Positions 29,448-37,777 of a stretch of DNA of 64,000 nucleotides are shown here, piece after piece. Location: contig NZ_CP042425.1 of NCBI RefSeq assembly GCF_008254045.1, forward strand, positions 4,526,001-4,590,000. The letters are read 5' to 3'. Below the pieces are notes generated by a model. The model was not told the origin of the DNA. It was given only the letters and a program-made list of their open reading frames with translations, and did no database searches. The stretch is from Limnoglobus roseus (GTDB lineage: Bacteria; Planctomycetota; Planctomycetia; Gemmatales; Gemmataceae). The stretch's first letter is position 1; each line of letters starts with the position of its first letter. The position numbers and the translations under genes were made by a program.

Positions 29448-31202
29448 ATGCGGCGGAACTCATTTCTGATACTCACCTTCCTGGCGGGCACGGCTCTGTT
29501 TTCCGTGAGCGAGATCGGCGTTTCCGCCCAGGTGCCGAATGCCAAGAAGGCGCTGAAACAACTGGCAAAGGCCCAGGCCGAGGCGAAGAAAGCCGAGGAC
29601 GCGAAGAAGGCTCAGGCCGATGCCAAGAAGGCCGAGGAGGCAAAGCGGACCACCGCCGCGAAGAAGAAGAGCGACTCCGACGACGAGCTCGCCCCGCTGA
29701 AACCGGCCCTGATCGGCGGCAAGAAGGACACGACCGCCGTCGCCAAGTTCATCGACGACCAGATCGCTGCCAAGCTCGCGGCCGAGAAGATGACGGCCTC
29801 GCCGACCTGCACCGACGAAGAGTTCCTCCGCCGGACCTACGTGGACATTTCCGGCGTCATCCCGACCGCCGAACAGGCGAAGGCGTTCCTCGCGGATAAG
29901 ACCCCCGGCAAGCGTGCGAAACTGATCGACGACCTCCTCGCCTCGCCGAACTTCGGCCAGCACCAGGCCGACATCTGGATGGGCTTGCTCGTCCAGCGGA
30001 CCTCTGACAGCCGCCGGGTGGACTTCGGCTCGTTACGCACCTGGCTCGCCGAAGAATTCAACGCCAACAAGTCGTGGGACGTGATCGCCACCGACATCGT
30101 GACCGCGACCGGCGAGCAGGAGAAGAACCCGGCCGTCGGCTTCTACCTGTCGAACAACACCGTGGACAAGATGACCGACGAACTGTGCAAGTCGTTCCTC
30201 GGCGTGCAACTCCAGTGCGCCCAGTGCCACGACCACAAGTTCAACGACTGGAAGCAGACCGAGTACTGGGCGATGGCACAGTTCTTCATGAAGGTCCAGG
30301 TCGCCGGGTTGGGGAAGGACGCGAAGCCGACCGTGGACGAGAAGCCGGTCGTCCGCCGCAACAAGATGAACGCACTCCCCGAATCGGCGAAGATGGTCGA
30401 GCCGAAGTTCCTGCAAGGCCCGTCCCCGAGCATCGGCCTGAAAGACCCGGCCCGACCGACGCTGGCGAAGTGGATGACCGGCCCGACGAACCCGTTCTTC
30501 GCCCGTGCGATGGTCAACCGCGTCTGGGGTGAACTCTTCGGCCGCGGCATTGTCAACCCGGTGGACGACATGGTCGGGCAGAACCTGCCGTCGCACCCCG
30601 AGATGCTGACCGGCCTCGCGGCCGACTTCGCCGCCAACGCTTTCGACGTGAAACACCTCGTCCGGTCGGTCTGCAACAGCAGTGCTTACCAGCGGTCGAG
30701 CAAATCGACGGCCGGCAACGAGAAGGCCGGCCCGCAACTGTACGCGACGATGGCGGTGAAGGTGCTCAGCCCCGAGCAACTCTTCGACAGCCTCGCGGTG
30801 GTGACGAAGTTCGATGCGAAGGCCGGCGGTCCGGCGGCACGCGACAAGATGGTGAAGGGCTTCGCCCCCGCCGCCCGCGACCGCTTCGTGAACTTCTTCC
30901 TGGCCGGGGCCGAGATGGTCAGCCTGACCGAGTACGAGGCGGGCATTCCCCAGGCCCTCAAGCTGATGAACTCCCGCCAGACGGCCGGCGGCAATCCGCA
31001 AGCTGTGCGGGCGGTCGTGGGGTCGTCCCGTGGGGCCGAGGCGATCGAGAAAATTTACCTCGCCACGCTCTCGCGGTTCCCGACGGACGCCGAGAAGGCC
31101 CGCCTCGGTGAGTACGTCTCGAAGGCGAGCCTCTCGCAAGACGGCCTCGCCGACGTGCTCTGGGCCGTCCTGAACAGCAGCGAGTTCACGCTGAACCGCT
31201 GA
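29448..31202 (+). CDS. DUF1549/DUF1553 (PSCyt2-PSD1) secreted protein
   Basis: 584 residues. Signal peptide (about 1-28), then a Lys/Ala-rich coiled coil (about 35-75). DUF1549 follows (about 85-300) with FIDDQIAAKL, FLRRTYVDISGVIPT and the heme-like motif CAQCH (Cys257, Cys260, His261). DUF1553 occupies about 330-580, recognisable by FARAMVNRVWGELFGRGIVN, NLPSHPEMLTGLAADF, LSPEQLFDSLAVV and WAVLNSSEFTLNR. Such proteins abound in Planctomycetes and are encoded next to a DUF1501 protein, as here. Proposed roles include polysaccharide or sulfate-ester breakdown, but the biochemistry is unproven. Confidence 0.94.
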   Translation: MRRNSFLILTFLAGTALFSVSEIGVSAQVPNAKKALKQLAKAQAEAKKAEDAKKAQADAKKAEEAKRTTAAKKKSDSDDELAPLKPALIGGKKDTTAVAKFIDDQIAAKLAAEKMTASPTCTDEEFLRRTYVDISGVIPTAEQAKAFLADKTPGKRAKLIDDLLASPNFGQHQADIWMGLLVQRTSDSRRVDFGSLRTWLAEEFNANKSWDVIATDIVTATGEQEKNPAVGFYLSNNTVDKMTDELCKSFLGVQLQCAQCHDHKFNDWKQTEYWAMAQFFMKVQVAGLGKDAKPTVDEKPVVRRNKMNALPESAKMVEPKFLQGPSPSIGLKDPARPTLAKWMTGPTNPFFARAMVNRVWGELFGRGIVNPVDDMVGQNLPSHPEMLTGLAADFAANAFDVKHLVRSVCNSSAYQRSSKSTAGNEKAGPQLYATMAVKVLSPEQLFDSLAVVTKFDAKAGGPAARDKMVKGFAPAARDRFVNFFLAGAEMVSLTEYEAGIPQALKLMNSRQTAGGNPQAVRAVVGSSRGAEAIEKIYLATLSRFPTDAEKARLGEYVSKASLSQDGLADVLWAVLNSSEFTLNR

Positions 31203-31203
31203 G

Positions 31204-31271
31204 GATGAAGGGGTGAGCGGGTGACACGGTGAAGGGGTGATAAACCCGCTGTCTTTTTTCACCCCTTCAGA
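31204..31271. repeat. GGTGA-type repeat with inverted copy between DUF1549 and DUF1501 genes
   Basis: GATGAAGGGGTGA / GTGAAGGGGTGA direct copies are followed by T6 and the complement TCACCCCTTC, so the second copy can pair with 31260-31269. It may be a weak hairpin in the operon mRNA or simply an interspersed repeat. Confidence 0.6.
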
Positions 31272-31308
31272 ACCTACGAACCCTTCCATCCCGAACGCTG
31301 AGGCCGCC

Positions 31309-32592
31309 ATGTTTTCGAGCTTCCTCCAAGAACGCACCCGCCGCGAGGTGCTGCAACTCTCCGCCGCCGGGGTGTTCACTGCGGGCATGTCCGGCTGGAT
31401 GCGCGTGCTGGCCGACAAGGTCGCCACGACGCCGGCCACGAAGGGGAAGCACAAGAGTTGCATCCTCCTGTGGATGGACGGAGGCCCGTCGCACAAGGAC
31501 ACGTTCGACCTGAAGCCGGACAGCAAGGGGGCCGGCGAGTTCAAGCCGATCAAGACCTCGGCCGACGGCATTCAGATCAGCGAGCACCTGCCGAAAGTCG
31601 CCGAGGTGATGAAGCACGGCGTTCTCGTCCGCGGCATGAGTACCCCGGAAGGGGCGCACGGTCGGGCGAAGTATTACGCCCACACCGGCTTCCGCGAAGG
31701 GCAGGGGGGCGTGACCTACCCGAGCCTCGGGGCGATCGTTTCGCAGCAACTCGGTAAACCCGAGGCGACCGTGCCGAACTACGTCGCCATCGCCGGCCGG
31801 TCGTTCGGCTCCGGCTTCCTCGGGCCGAAACATCAACCGCTGATGGTGCAAGCCCCGGACAAGGGGCTGGAAGACCTGAAGGCCCTCGTTTCGAACACGC
31901 AGTTCGACAAGCGGGTTGACTTGCTCAAGCAGATGGAAGAAGCGTTCCACCGCGAGTACAAGGTGGACCCGGTCAACGACCACAAGACGACCTACGACCG
32001 GGCCGTGACGCTCATGCAGTCGAAGGAAGCGAAGGCGTTCGACATTACGCAAGAGGCGGCCGCCACCCGAGCGAAGTACGGCAGCGGCAAGTTCGCCGAC
32101 GGCGTGGTGATGGCCCGGCGGTTGGTCGAGGTTGGGGTGCCGTTCGTGGAAGTCGCCCTCGGCGGGTGGGATACCCACCTGGACAATTTTACCCGCGTCA
32201 AGAGCCTGTCCCAACAGGTGGACGCCGCCCTGTCGTCGCTGATCCTGGACCTGAAGGACCGCGGGCTGCTCGATTCGACCCTGGTCGTATGGATGGGCGA
32301 ATTCGGGCGGACGCCGAACATCAACACCCGTGGGGCCAAGCCGGGCCGGGATCACTTCCCGCGGGCCTGGAACCTCGCCATGTTCGGCGGCGGCCTGAAG
32401 GGCGGCCAAGTGGTCGGCAAGACTGACAAGGAAGGGGCCGAGGTCGTCGAGCGGAAGACGACCGCCCAGGATTTCCTCGCCACGGTGTGCGACCTGCTCG
32501 GCATCGACCACACGAAGGAAAACATCACCCCCAACGGGCGGCCGATCAAACTCGTGGACAAGCCGAACCCGTTCACGAAACTGGTCGTGTGA
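31309..32592 (+). CDS. DUF1501 (sulfatase-like fold) exported protein
   Basis: ATG at 31309 begins MFSSFLQERTRREVLQLSAA, a twin-arginine-type export signal (RTRREVLQL), typical for DUF1501. 427 residues. ILLWMDGGPSHKDTFDLKP, the family hallmark, is near residue 50. VPFVEVALGGWDTHLDNF and VVWMGEFGRTPNINT with the GRDHFPRAW block follow at about 285-355, corresponding to metal-site positions of alkaline-phosphatase-superfamily folds. Paired with the DUF1549/1553 gene 106 bp upstream; the pair is usually co-transcribed. Confidence 0.95.
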   Translation: MFSSFLQERTRREVLQLSAAGVFTAGMSGWMRVLADKVATTPATKGKHKSCILLWMDGGPSHKDTFDLKPDSKGAGEFKPIKTSADGIQISEHLPKVAEVMKHGVLVRGMSTPEGAHGRAKYYAHTGFREGQGGVTYPSLGAIVSQQLGKPEATVPNYVAIAGRSFGSGFLGPKHQPLMVQAPDKGLEDLKALVSNTQFDKRVDLLKQMEEAFHREYKVDPVNDHKTTYDRAVTLMQSKEAKAFDITQEAAATRAKYGSGKFADGVVMARRLVEVGVPFVEVALGGWDTHLDNFTRVKSLSQQVDAALSSLILDLKDRGLLDSTLVVWMGEFGRTPNINTRGAKPGRDHFPRAWNLAMFGGGLKGGQVVGKTDKEGAEVVERKTTAQDFLATVCDLLGIDHTKENITPNGRPIKLVDKPNPFTKLVV

Positions 32593-32619
32593 GGGCCGGA
32601 TTCAACGCCTGTTCCGAAG

Positions 32620-32650
32620 CGGCCGGTCAAGCCCGGCCGTTTGTCGTTTC
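32620..32650 (+). terminator. rho-independent terminator after the DUF1501 gene
   Basis: CGGCCGG / CCGGCCG stem with a 6-nt loop, followed by TTTGTCGTTT, 27 bp past the stop. Confidence 0.8.
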
Positions 32651-32671
32651 GGTCCGACAGGAATGATTGTG

Positions 32672-32700
32672 TTTACCGTTGCCATTTCGTAACGTATACT
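32672..32700 (+). promoter_or_regulatory. sigma-70-type promoter of the phosphoesterase gene
   Basis: TTTACC (32672-32677) and TATACT (32695-32700) are separated by exactly 17 bp in a locally AT-rich stretch, 47 bp before the GTG start. It lies directly after the terminator of the previous operon. Confidence 0.65.
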
Positions 32701-32747
32701 GAGAAAAATCACACCCACGGACAGACCTGTCCCGGGAGACGCCCGGC

Positions 32748-33497
32748 GTGAAGAAGGCTCTCATCAGCGACATCCACGGCAACCTCGAAGCCCTGGAAGC
32801 AGTCCTTGCCGACATCAAGTCGTTAGGGATCACGGAAATTTATTGCCTCGGCGACGTGGTCGGCTACGGCCCGAACCCGCGTGAGTGCATCGACCTCATC
32901 ATGGATTTCAAACTCGTCTTGCTCGGCAACCACGACCAGGGGGCGATGTTCGACCCGGACGGGTTCAACCAGGCGGCCGAGAAGGCGATCTTCTGGACCC
33001 GCGCCCAACTCGAGGCCGGCAGCGAGGCCCGCAGTGTCCGCGAAAAGCGGTGGGAGTTCCTGGCCGACCGCCCGCGGTCGTTCAAGGAGAACGGCTTCCT
33101 CTTCGTCCACGGGTCGGCCCGCAACCCGTTGAACGAGTACGTCTTCCCCGAAGACATTTACAACGCCCGCAAGATGGAACGCATCTTCTCGCTCGTCGAG
33201 CGGTACTGCTTCCAGGGCCACACGCACGTGCCGGGCATCTTCACCGAGAACATGCAGTTCCTCAGCCCCGAGGACATGGAGCACACCTACAAGCTCGACG
33301 ACAAGAAGACGCTGTGCAACGTCGGCTCGGTCGGCCAGCCGCGGGACGGCAACCGCAAGGCGTGCTTCGTGGTGCTGGAAGACGACACGATCACCTTCCG
33401 CCGGGTCGAGTACGATTGGACGAAGACCCGCGACAAGATTTACGCCATCCCGGACCTGGACAACTTCCTCGGCGACCGCCTCGGCGAAGGCCGCTAA
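32748..33497 (+). CDS. calcineurin-like metallophosphoesterase (att-site host gene)
   Basis: 249 residues from a GTG start. The metallophosphoesterase motifs are in order: ALISDIHGNLEAL (Asp8, His10), YCLGDVVGYGPNP, LVLLGNHDQGAM, and FQGHTHVPGIF near the C-terminus. The family (YfcE/MJ0936 or ApaH-like) includes phosphodiesterases and dinucleotide tetraphosphatases. The last 47 bp of the gene, encoding DLDNFLGDRLGEGR, form part of a 94-bp sequence repeated at 62229-62322. The integrated element therefore used this 3' end as its attachment site and left the gene intact. Confidence 0.93.
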   Translation: MKKALISDIHGNLEALEAVLADIKSLGITEIYCLGDVVGYGPNPRECIDLIMDFKLVLLGNHDQGAMFDPDGFNQAAEKAIFWTRAQLEAGSEARSVREKRWEFLADRPRSFKENGFLFVHGSARNPLNEYVFPEDIYNARKMERIFSLVERYCFQGHTHVPGIFTENMQFLSPEDMEHTYKLDDKKTLCNVGSVGQPRDGNRKACFVVLEDDTITFRRVEYDWTKTRDKIYAIPDLDNFLGDRLGEGR

Positions 33498-33544
33498 AAA
33501 TGGCGAACGAGCCGATCCGAATGACCCACGGGACAACCCGTGGG
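33451..33544. repeat. attL: left 94-bp direct repeat of the integrated element
   Basis: Identical over 94 bp to 62229-62322 (offset 28,778). The first mismatches are C/G just before it and G/T just after it. It spans the phosphoesterase 3' end, its TAA stop and the hairpin CCCACGGG-ACAA-CCCGTGGG (33525-33544). Here the hairpin is followed by GGAGGG and a second hairpin (GGGAGGG-CTG-CCCTCCC, 33544-33560) rather than by the T-tract found at the right copy. Confidence 0.95.
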
Positions 33545-33610
33545 GGAGGGCTGCCCTCCCGCTAAAAAGCCCTAGAAAAGCCGTCTTCTTCTCCCTCGAT
33601 ATTGCCTCGT

Positions 33611-33630
33611 TGTCGTAGTAACTGTCGTAG
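33611..33630. repeat. left arm repeats, putative integrase arm-binding site
   Basis: TGTCGTAGTAACTGTCGTAG comprises two overlapping copies of the 12-mer ACTGTCGTAGTA (first one TT-variant). The same 20 bases occur at 62113-62132 inside the right end. Located 66 bp from attL and just upstream of the integrase start. Confidence 0.65.
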
Positions 33631-33648
33631 GAGAAAACGAGACGGACT

Positions 33649-34854
33649 TTGCGCATCCCCGCTTACTGCCTTCACCGACCGACGGGTCAAGCCTACGTCG
33701 TCTTACCCGGCACCAAGCGTAGAACCGTTTACCTCGGCCCCTGGGGCAGCCCCGAGAGTCGCCTCCGTTACGCGGAGGTGATCGCCAGTCTCGACGGCAC
33801 TCCTCCGGCTCCCGTGCCATCTCTATCTCGACCACCCGCGATTCCGGCCCCGCCTTCTCTGCCCCAGAGCATCTCCCTCGCCGACGCCTACGCCCTCTGG
33901 ATCGCCCACGCCCGCGTCTACTACCGCCGCCGGGACGGGACGCCGACTTCCGAGGCGGAGAACATCGAGCGGTCTTGGGGACCGCTGCTGACCCTCTTTC
34001 CGAACGTCCTCCTCGCATCGCTCACCAAGAAAGACTTCGTCGCCGCCCGCGAGGAGATGATCCGGCGGGGGTGGTGCCGAAAGCTCATCAAGAATCGGTG
34101 GGAACGGATCATCCGTGGGTTGAAGTGGCTCGCCTCCGAGAGCATCGCTCCCGAAGCCCCCGTCTCGGCGGCTTCTTTGCCGCACCTGATTCCGTACCGC
34201 ACCGCAGCGCCTGAGACGGCTCCGATCCGCCCCGTCGCCCTCGCCGACGTTCGCGCCACGCAGGCCCACTTGAACCCGGTGCTGCGGTCGATGGTCGAAC
34301 TCCAGCTCCTGACGGGGATGCGGCCCGGCGAAGTTCGAGAGTTGAAGAAGTCTGATCTCATCTGGGACGGTGCGGGCTGCGGGCGGGGGCTGCCGATCGG
34401 CCTATCTCTTTCGCAGCACAAGACCCTTCACCACGGCAAGGCCCGGCCGATCCCCCTCGGGGCCTCGGCCGCCGCCGTCGTCGCCGCCCGCCTCGCGGAC
34501 GCCCCCGCCGACTGCGACTGGGTCTTCACGCTCTGGCGACTCCCCCGCCCGACTCCCTACTGCCGCCGGCTCTACGGCCGCTCCATTCACATCGCTTGCG
34601 ATAGAGCGGGCGTTCCGCGGTGGCACCCGAACCAGATTCGCCACCTCGTCGCCACCGAAGTCCGCCGCCGGCTCTCCCTCGACGACGCCCGCGCCCTCCT
34701 CGGCCACGACGACCCCGCCACCACGCGAATCTATGTGGACGAAGACGCCCCCGCGGCCCGGAGAGCGGCAGAGGCGATGGAAGAGTTGCTGAAGCCGAAG
34801 GAGCCGCCCCAGCCGCCGAAACCGGAACCTCCGCCTGAGGGGGCGACGGAGTAG
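33649..34854 (+). CDS. tyrosine recombinase / integrase
   Basis: Catalyses site-specific recombination between att sites. Read from TTG at 33649 it is 401 residues. A divergent DNA-binding N-terminus and SAM-like core-binding domain (about 75-165) precede the catalytic domain: Arg225 in LLTGMRPGEVRELK, the box-II Arg331 in HPNQIRHLVATEV, His353 in LLGHDD and the nucleophile Tyr362 in TRIYVDED. The canonical His of HxxR is Asn328 here; NQxR at this place is, from memory, common in planctomycete integrases. The tail is Pro/Lys/Glu-rich. A GGAG lies 15 bp upstream, so the exact start is uncertain. Confidence 0.93.
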   Translation: MRIPAYCLHRPTGQAYVVLPGTKRRTVYLGPWGSPESRLRYAEVIASLDGTPPAPVPSLSRPPAIPAPPSLPQSISLADAYALWIAHARVYYRRRDGTPTSEAENIERSWGPLLTLFPNVLLASLTKKDFVAAREEMIRRGWCRKLIKNRWERIIRGLKWLASESIAPEAPVSAASLPHLIPYRTAAPETAPIRPVALADVRATQAHLNPVLRSMVELQLLTGMRPGEVRELKKSDLIWDGAGCGRGLPIGLSLSQHKTLHHGKARPIPLGASAAAVVAARLADAPADCDWVFTLWRLPRPTPYCRRLYGRSIHIACDRAGVPRWHPNQIRHLVATEVRRRLSLDDARALLGHDDPATTRIYVDEDAPAARRAAEAMEELLKPKEPPQPPKPEPPPEGATE

Positions 34855-34863
34855 GAGAAGAAG

Positions 34864-34884
34864 GGGGGTGGGTCGCCCACCCCC
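34864..34884. terminator. hairpin between convergent integrase and HNH-like genes
   Basis: Perfect 9-bp stem GGGGGTGGG / CCCACCCCC with a TCG loop, 10 bp after the integrase stop. On the minus strand it is followed by a pyrimidine-rich CTTCTTCTCCT, so it may serve both directions. Confidence 0.65.
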
Positions 34885-35002
34885 GGCGTCTGCGTCTCTT
34901 CGCGGTCGGCGTCCTCATGAGTGTGGGAGGAGGGGCCGGGGCGGGCTCTTCGCGGGCGAAGTCGAGGTGCGGGACCCCAAGCCCCTCCCGCAGTAACACC
35001 GC

Positions 35003-35931
35003 CTACGCCGCCGTCCCCTTCGCCTCCGCCGTCCGCGACCGAGGCTCCGCCTCGGTCGCCCTCGCCGTCGCCTTCCGCGGGGGCGTCGGGACGTGTTCGA
35101 CGACCATCTCCCAGGCCCGGCGGGCGAGGGCGTCGGGGTCGCCGTCCCAGGCGGTGAGGAGGGCGGTCAGGATCGCGAGGCGGGCGGGGGAGGCGGCGAC
35201 GCGGGGGTCGGCGTGGGCGTCGCGGAGCCACCGCGGCAGGGGCCGGGGCGGGGCCGGCTTCTCCATCGCCTCCTTCAACGCCTTCGCCGCCGTAACCGCC
35301 TCCTCGTAGAGCCGCCACACCTCCCCGGACAGCCCCGCCGGGTTGCGCTCCCAGCCGCGGAGGAGGTGCTCGGCGACGGCCCGGCGGGGGACGGGGTGCG
35401 GTCGTAGGCGGCGAACAGGAGCCACGACGGGGCCGCCTGGGTCCGCCACCCCGCCGCTTTCTCGGCCGCCGCCGCCAGCGTCGGGTAGGTCCCCAGGAAC
35501 CGCCGCCGGCCCCGCCCGTCGGTCGCGTAGACGAGCCAGACGCCCGCCGGGGTACAGTGGTAGACGCCGGGATGGCCGCGGACGGGCCGGGGGACCCGTT
35601 GGCGGGCGACCCGCCGGGTGAGGACGACGAGGTTCTCGCGGCGGTAGTCGAGGGTGTCAAAGTTGACGTGGGCGACGACGCGGCCCCGCGGCTTCAGGAG
35701 CAGGGTCGCGGGCGTGACCGTCTTCCGCCGCCGCCCTCGCCAAATCGTCGCGATCGCGCGGATCGAGTTGCCGCTAGAGGCGACTCGCCACTTGTGCCGG
35801 GAGAGGGCGTCGAAGTCGGCGGGGTCGCAGACCATCGCGTAGCCGCGGGTGAGGGGAATCGTCTGCGGCTCGGGCGGCGTCGGGGTCAGAGAAGGCGAGG
35901 GCGTCAGAGAAGGCGAGGGCGTCGGGGTCAT
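35003..35931 (-). pseudogene. HNH/AP2-like homing-endonuclease-type gene, frameshifted
   Basis: ATG at 35931 has AGGAG six bases upstream. The first frame encodes a Thr/Pro-repeat leader (PSPSLT twice), then GYAMVCDPADFDALSRHKW and VVAHVNFDTLDYRRENLVVL, the His-Asn part of an HNH nuclease. An AP2-like segment follows (GVYHCTPAGVWLVY...RRFLGTYPTLAAAAEKA). At the GGGG run 35393-35396 the sense continues in another frame (VPRRAVAEHLLRGWERNPAG), running to the stop at 35003 and ending with a PLPRWLRDA domain that also occurs as a stand-alone gene at 46056-46247. One added base in the run would join the frames, so this is either a recent loss-of-function indel or a sequence error. Confidence 0.65.
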
Positions 35932-35985
35932 CGGTAGCTCCTTTGGTGACGGACAGGGGAAGAACGGGGGCGAAAGGGTTGTCGA

Positions 35986-36441
35986 TCAAGCCGAGATCGT
36001 CTGCCACGTCAGACCCAGCCGGGCGAGGAGGCCCCAGCACCCGTCGCGGTCCGGGGCGGTCGCCGGGCCGCAGGCCCCGCCGTCGAGGCCGAAGAGAACC
36101 CGGTCGGGGCCGCGGACGATCAACCCCGGCGGCGACGCCCCAGAGCGGCCGAGGCCGAAGGCGAGGGCGGCGAGGCCGTACCGGAGGCCCTGCCACCCCG
36201 CCCGGAGCCGGGCCATCCCCCGCGCGGCCAGCACCTCGTCGCCGCGGGCGACCTCGCCGCGGGCCGCGTCGCGGAGGCGGAAGGACCACCGCGCGTGGTT
36301 GTACTGCAACCGCTCGCCGTCGCGGAGGCAATCGGCGGAGACGGAGAGGGTCCAACTCCCCGCGGGGGCGACGCCGCGAAGGTGGAGGGCGAGGTGGGCG
36401 GTGAGGGGCGTCGGAGTCGGCGGGGTCGGTGGGCAGGGCAC
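35986..36441 (-). CDS. hypothetical protein of the element
   Basis: GTG at 36441 with GAGG seven bases upstream gives 151 residues. There is a Pro/Thr-rich start, then a region with LSVSADCLRDGERLQYNHAR and WSFRLRDAARGEVARGDEVL, and a hydrophobic-looking ARLRAGWQGLRYGLAALAFG. No family recognised. It lies between the sigma-factor gene (57 bp) and the HNH-like gene, all minus strand, so probably one transcript. Confidence 0.55.
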   Translation of the reverse strand: MPCPPTPPTPTPLTAHLALHLRGVAPAGSWTLSVSADCLRDGERLQYNHARWSFRLRDAARGEVARGDEVLAARGMARLRAGWQGLRYGLAALAFGLGRSGASPPGLIVRGPDRVLFGLDGGACGPATAPDRDGCWGLLARLGLTWQTISA

Positions 36442-36497
36442 GGGAAACCTCGGATGAGAAGACGCCGTCGGGGTCGGCCGATCCGGTCCTCTGGACG

Positions 36498-37310
36498 CTA
36501 GGAATTGATCTCTTCAGAAGGCCGACCACCGTCGTAAGCGGTGTCAATCGCCCGCATCTGATCCTCGTGCCCTTCGCCGCTCCAACCGTCTAGGATGGCG
36601 GCGATCAGTTCCTCGCGAGAGTAGTAGTGTCTCAGAATCCGCAGAACCTTCTGCTCCCACCCGCGAGGCGGTCCGCCGGCCTGGAGGCGGCGGCGTAATC
36701 GGGCGAGAAGATCCGCGCGGATGCGTCTCAGGGTCGCGGTGAGCCTGCCGGATGCGTTGGCCTTTGAGGCTCCCCACCCGACTAACCTCGCGGCGTCGGC
36801 CTGTGTATGACCGAAGAGGTTGTCGTAGAGGAGTTCGATGAACTCCCGTTCCTGCTCGTCGAGTGATGCTAGCAACGGCGAGCCGCTAAGACCGCCGCCC
36901 CCCTCGTTTGGGGGGAGTTCCAGCCGGAGTCGCGAGTTGGGTTGCCGGCGGAAGCCGTGCAGGGCGTCGTCCTGCTCCTGGGGACTTCGGTAGTCCGGCT
37001 CGGGGGTGGGCTTTTGCTCCGCGGCCTTGATCCTCTTACCCAGAACTGTCTTCGCCCTCCAAGTACAGCACTGCCACGCATAACTAAATTCCGTCATCCC
37101 CTTCGAGGGGTCAAACTTGCGGGAGGCTCGCCACAACCCCCTCAGTACGATCTCTTTCAACTGATCGCGCGTAAGCAGGCGGCGGTAGAGTTCATTCTTC
37201 GGAGCGGCGATCCACTTCTCCAAGATGTTCCAGTGCGGGTGCGGGTCGAGGTACTTATCGAGCCGCTGTTCGGGCGTTTCTGCCGCTGCCAGATCGTTAC
37301 ACGTCGTCAT
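36498..37310 (-). CDS. sigma-70-family RNA polymerase sigma factor encoded by the element
   Basis: 270 residues. Region 2 is visible as LKEIVLRGLWRASRKFDPSK then FSYAWQCCTWRAKTVLGKRI (about 50-95), matching the core-binding and -10 recognition helices. A linker follows, and region 4 appears as LDEQEREFIELLYDNLFGHT and ADAARLVGWGASKANASGRL (about 150-205), a helix-turn-helix. An extra C-terminal ~50 residues (GWEQKVLRILRHYYSREELI) is unlike ECF factors. It may direct polymerase to element promoters (inference). Start by ATG at 37310 behind a G-rich site. Confidence 0.75.
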   Translation of the reverse strand: MTTCNDLAAAETPEQRLDKYLDPHPHWNILEKWIAAPKNELYRRLLTRDQLKEIVLRGLWRASRKFDPSKGMTEFSYAWQCCTWRAKTVLGKRIKAAEQKPTPEPDYRSPQEQDDALHGFRRQPNSRLRLELPPNEGGGGLSGSPLLASLDEQEREFIELLYDNLFGHTQADAARLVGWGASKANASGRLTATLRRIRADLLARLRRRLQAGGPPRGWEQKVLRILRHYYSREELIAAILDGWSGEGHEDQMRAIDTAYDGGRPSEEINS

Positions 37311-37334
37311 CGCGTTCCCCCTTGCGTAAGTGGT

Positions 37335-37640
37335 TCAGGCCCGTTGGAAACTGTGTGGTCGCTTCGGCGAGACCGCCGGCTTCCGATCCGGCCACCACGT
37401 CTCAACCTCCTCGCCGACGGTATCACGGTCGCGAACGTAGCCGGCGCGGAGAAGTGCATCCTCCAACCGCCGTCGCAGACTCGGGCTGGATGACACCGGC
37501 AGATCAATCGGCGTCCCCTTCGGCCCGAACCGGCGGGCGAGGGCGTAGAGGTCGTCGGCCGCGGTCGCGGTCGAGCGGAGCTGCACCGCCAGCGACATCG
37601 AGTCGCCGTCGATTTCGAGTTCAGAGCGGAGCCGAAGCAT
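37335..37640 (-). CDS. hypothetical protein upstream of the sigma factor
   Basis: Two ATGs compete. The one at 37640 has GGAG six bases upstream, while the ATG at 37646 directly abuts GGAG, so 37640 is preferred. About 101 residues starting MLRLRSELEIDGDSMSLAVQ. The middle reads DLYALARRFGPKGTPIDLPV, then SSPSLRRRLEDALLRAGYVR. No family recognised. The stop is 24 bp before the sigma-factor start, suggesting a two-gene unit. Confidence 0.6.
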   Translation of the reverse strand: MLRLRSELEIDGDSMSLAVQLRSTATAADDLYALARRFGPKGTPIDLPVSSSPSLRRRLEDALLRAGYVRDRDTVGEEVETWWPDRKPAVSPKRPHSFQRA

Positions 37641-37750
37641 AGACATCTCCAGTTGAGGTTGAGTCGTGGCAATGAACGCGGGCGGCCGACTCTCACGCCC
37701 TTGCAGACTGGCTCGCCGCGAAAGCAGATCATCCGGCGGCGAAACGAAGA

Positions 37751-37777
37751 GACCCCGCTGGGGAGCCCAGCAGGGTC
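37751..37777 (-). terminator. terminator at the 3' end of the RNA-array region
   Basis: GACCC(C)GCTGGG / CCCAGC(A)GGGTC with loop GAG. On the minus strand it is followed by pyrimidine-rich TCTCTTCGTTTC. It would end a minus-strand transcript running through 37.8-38.5 kb. Confidence 0.65.
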
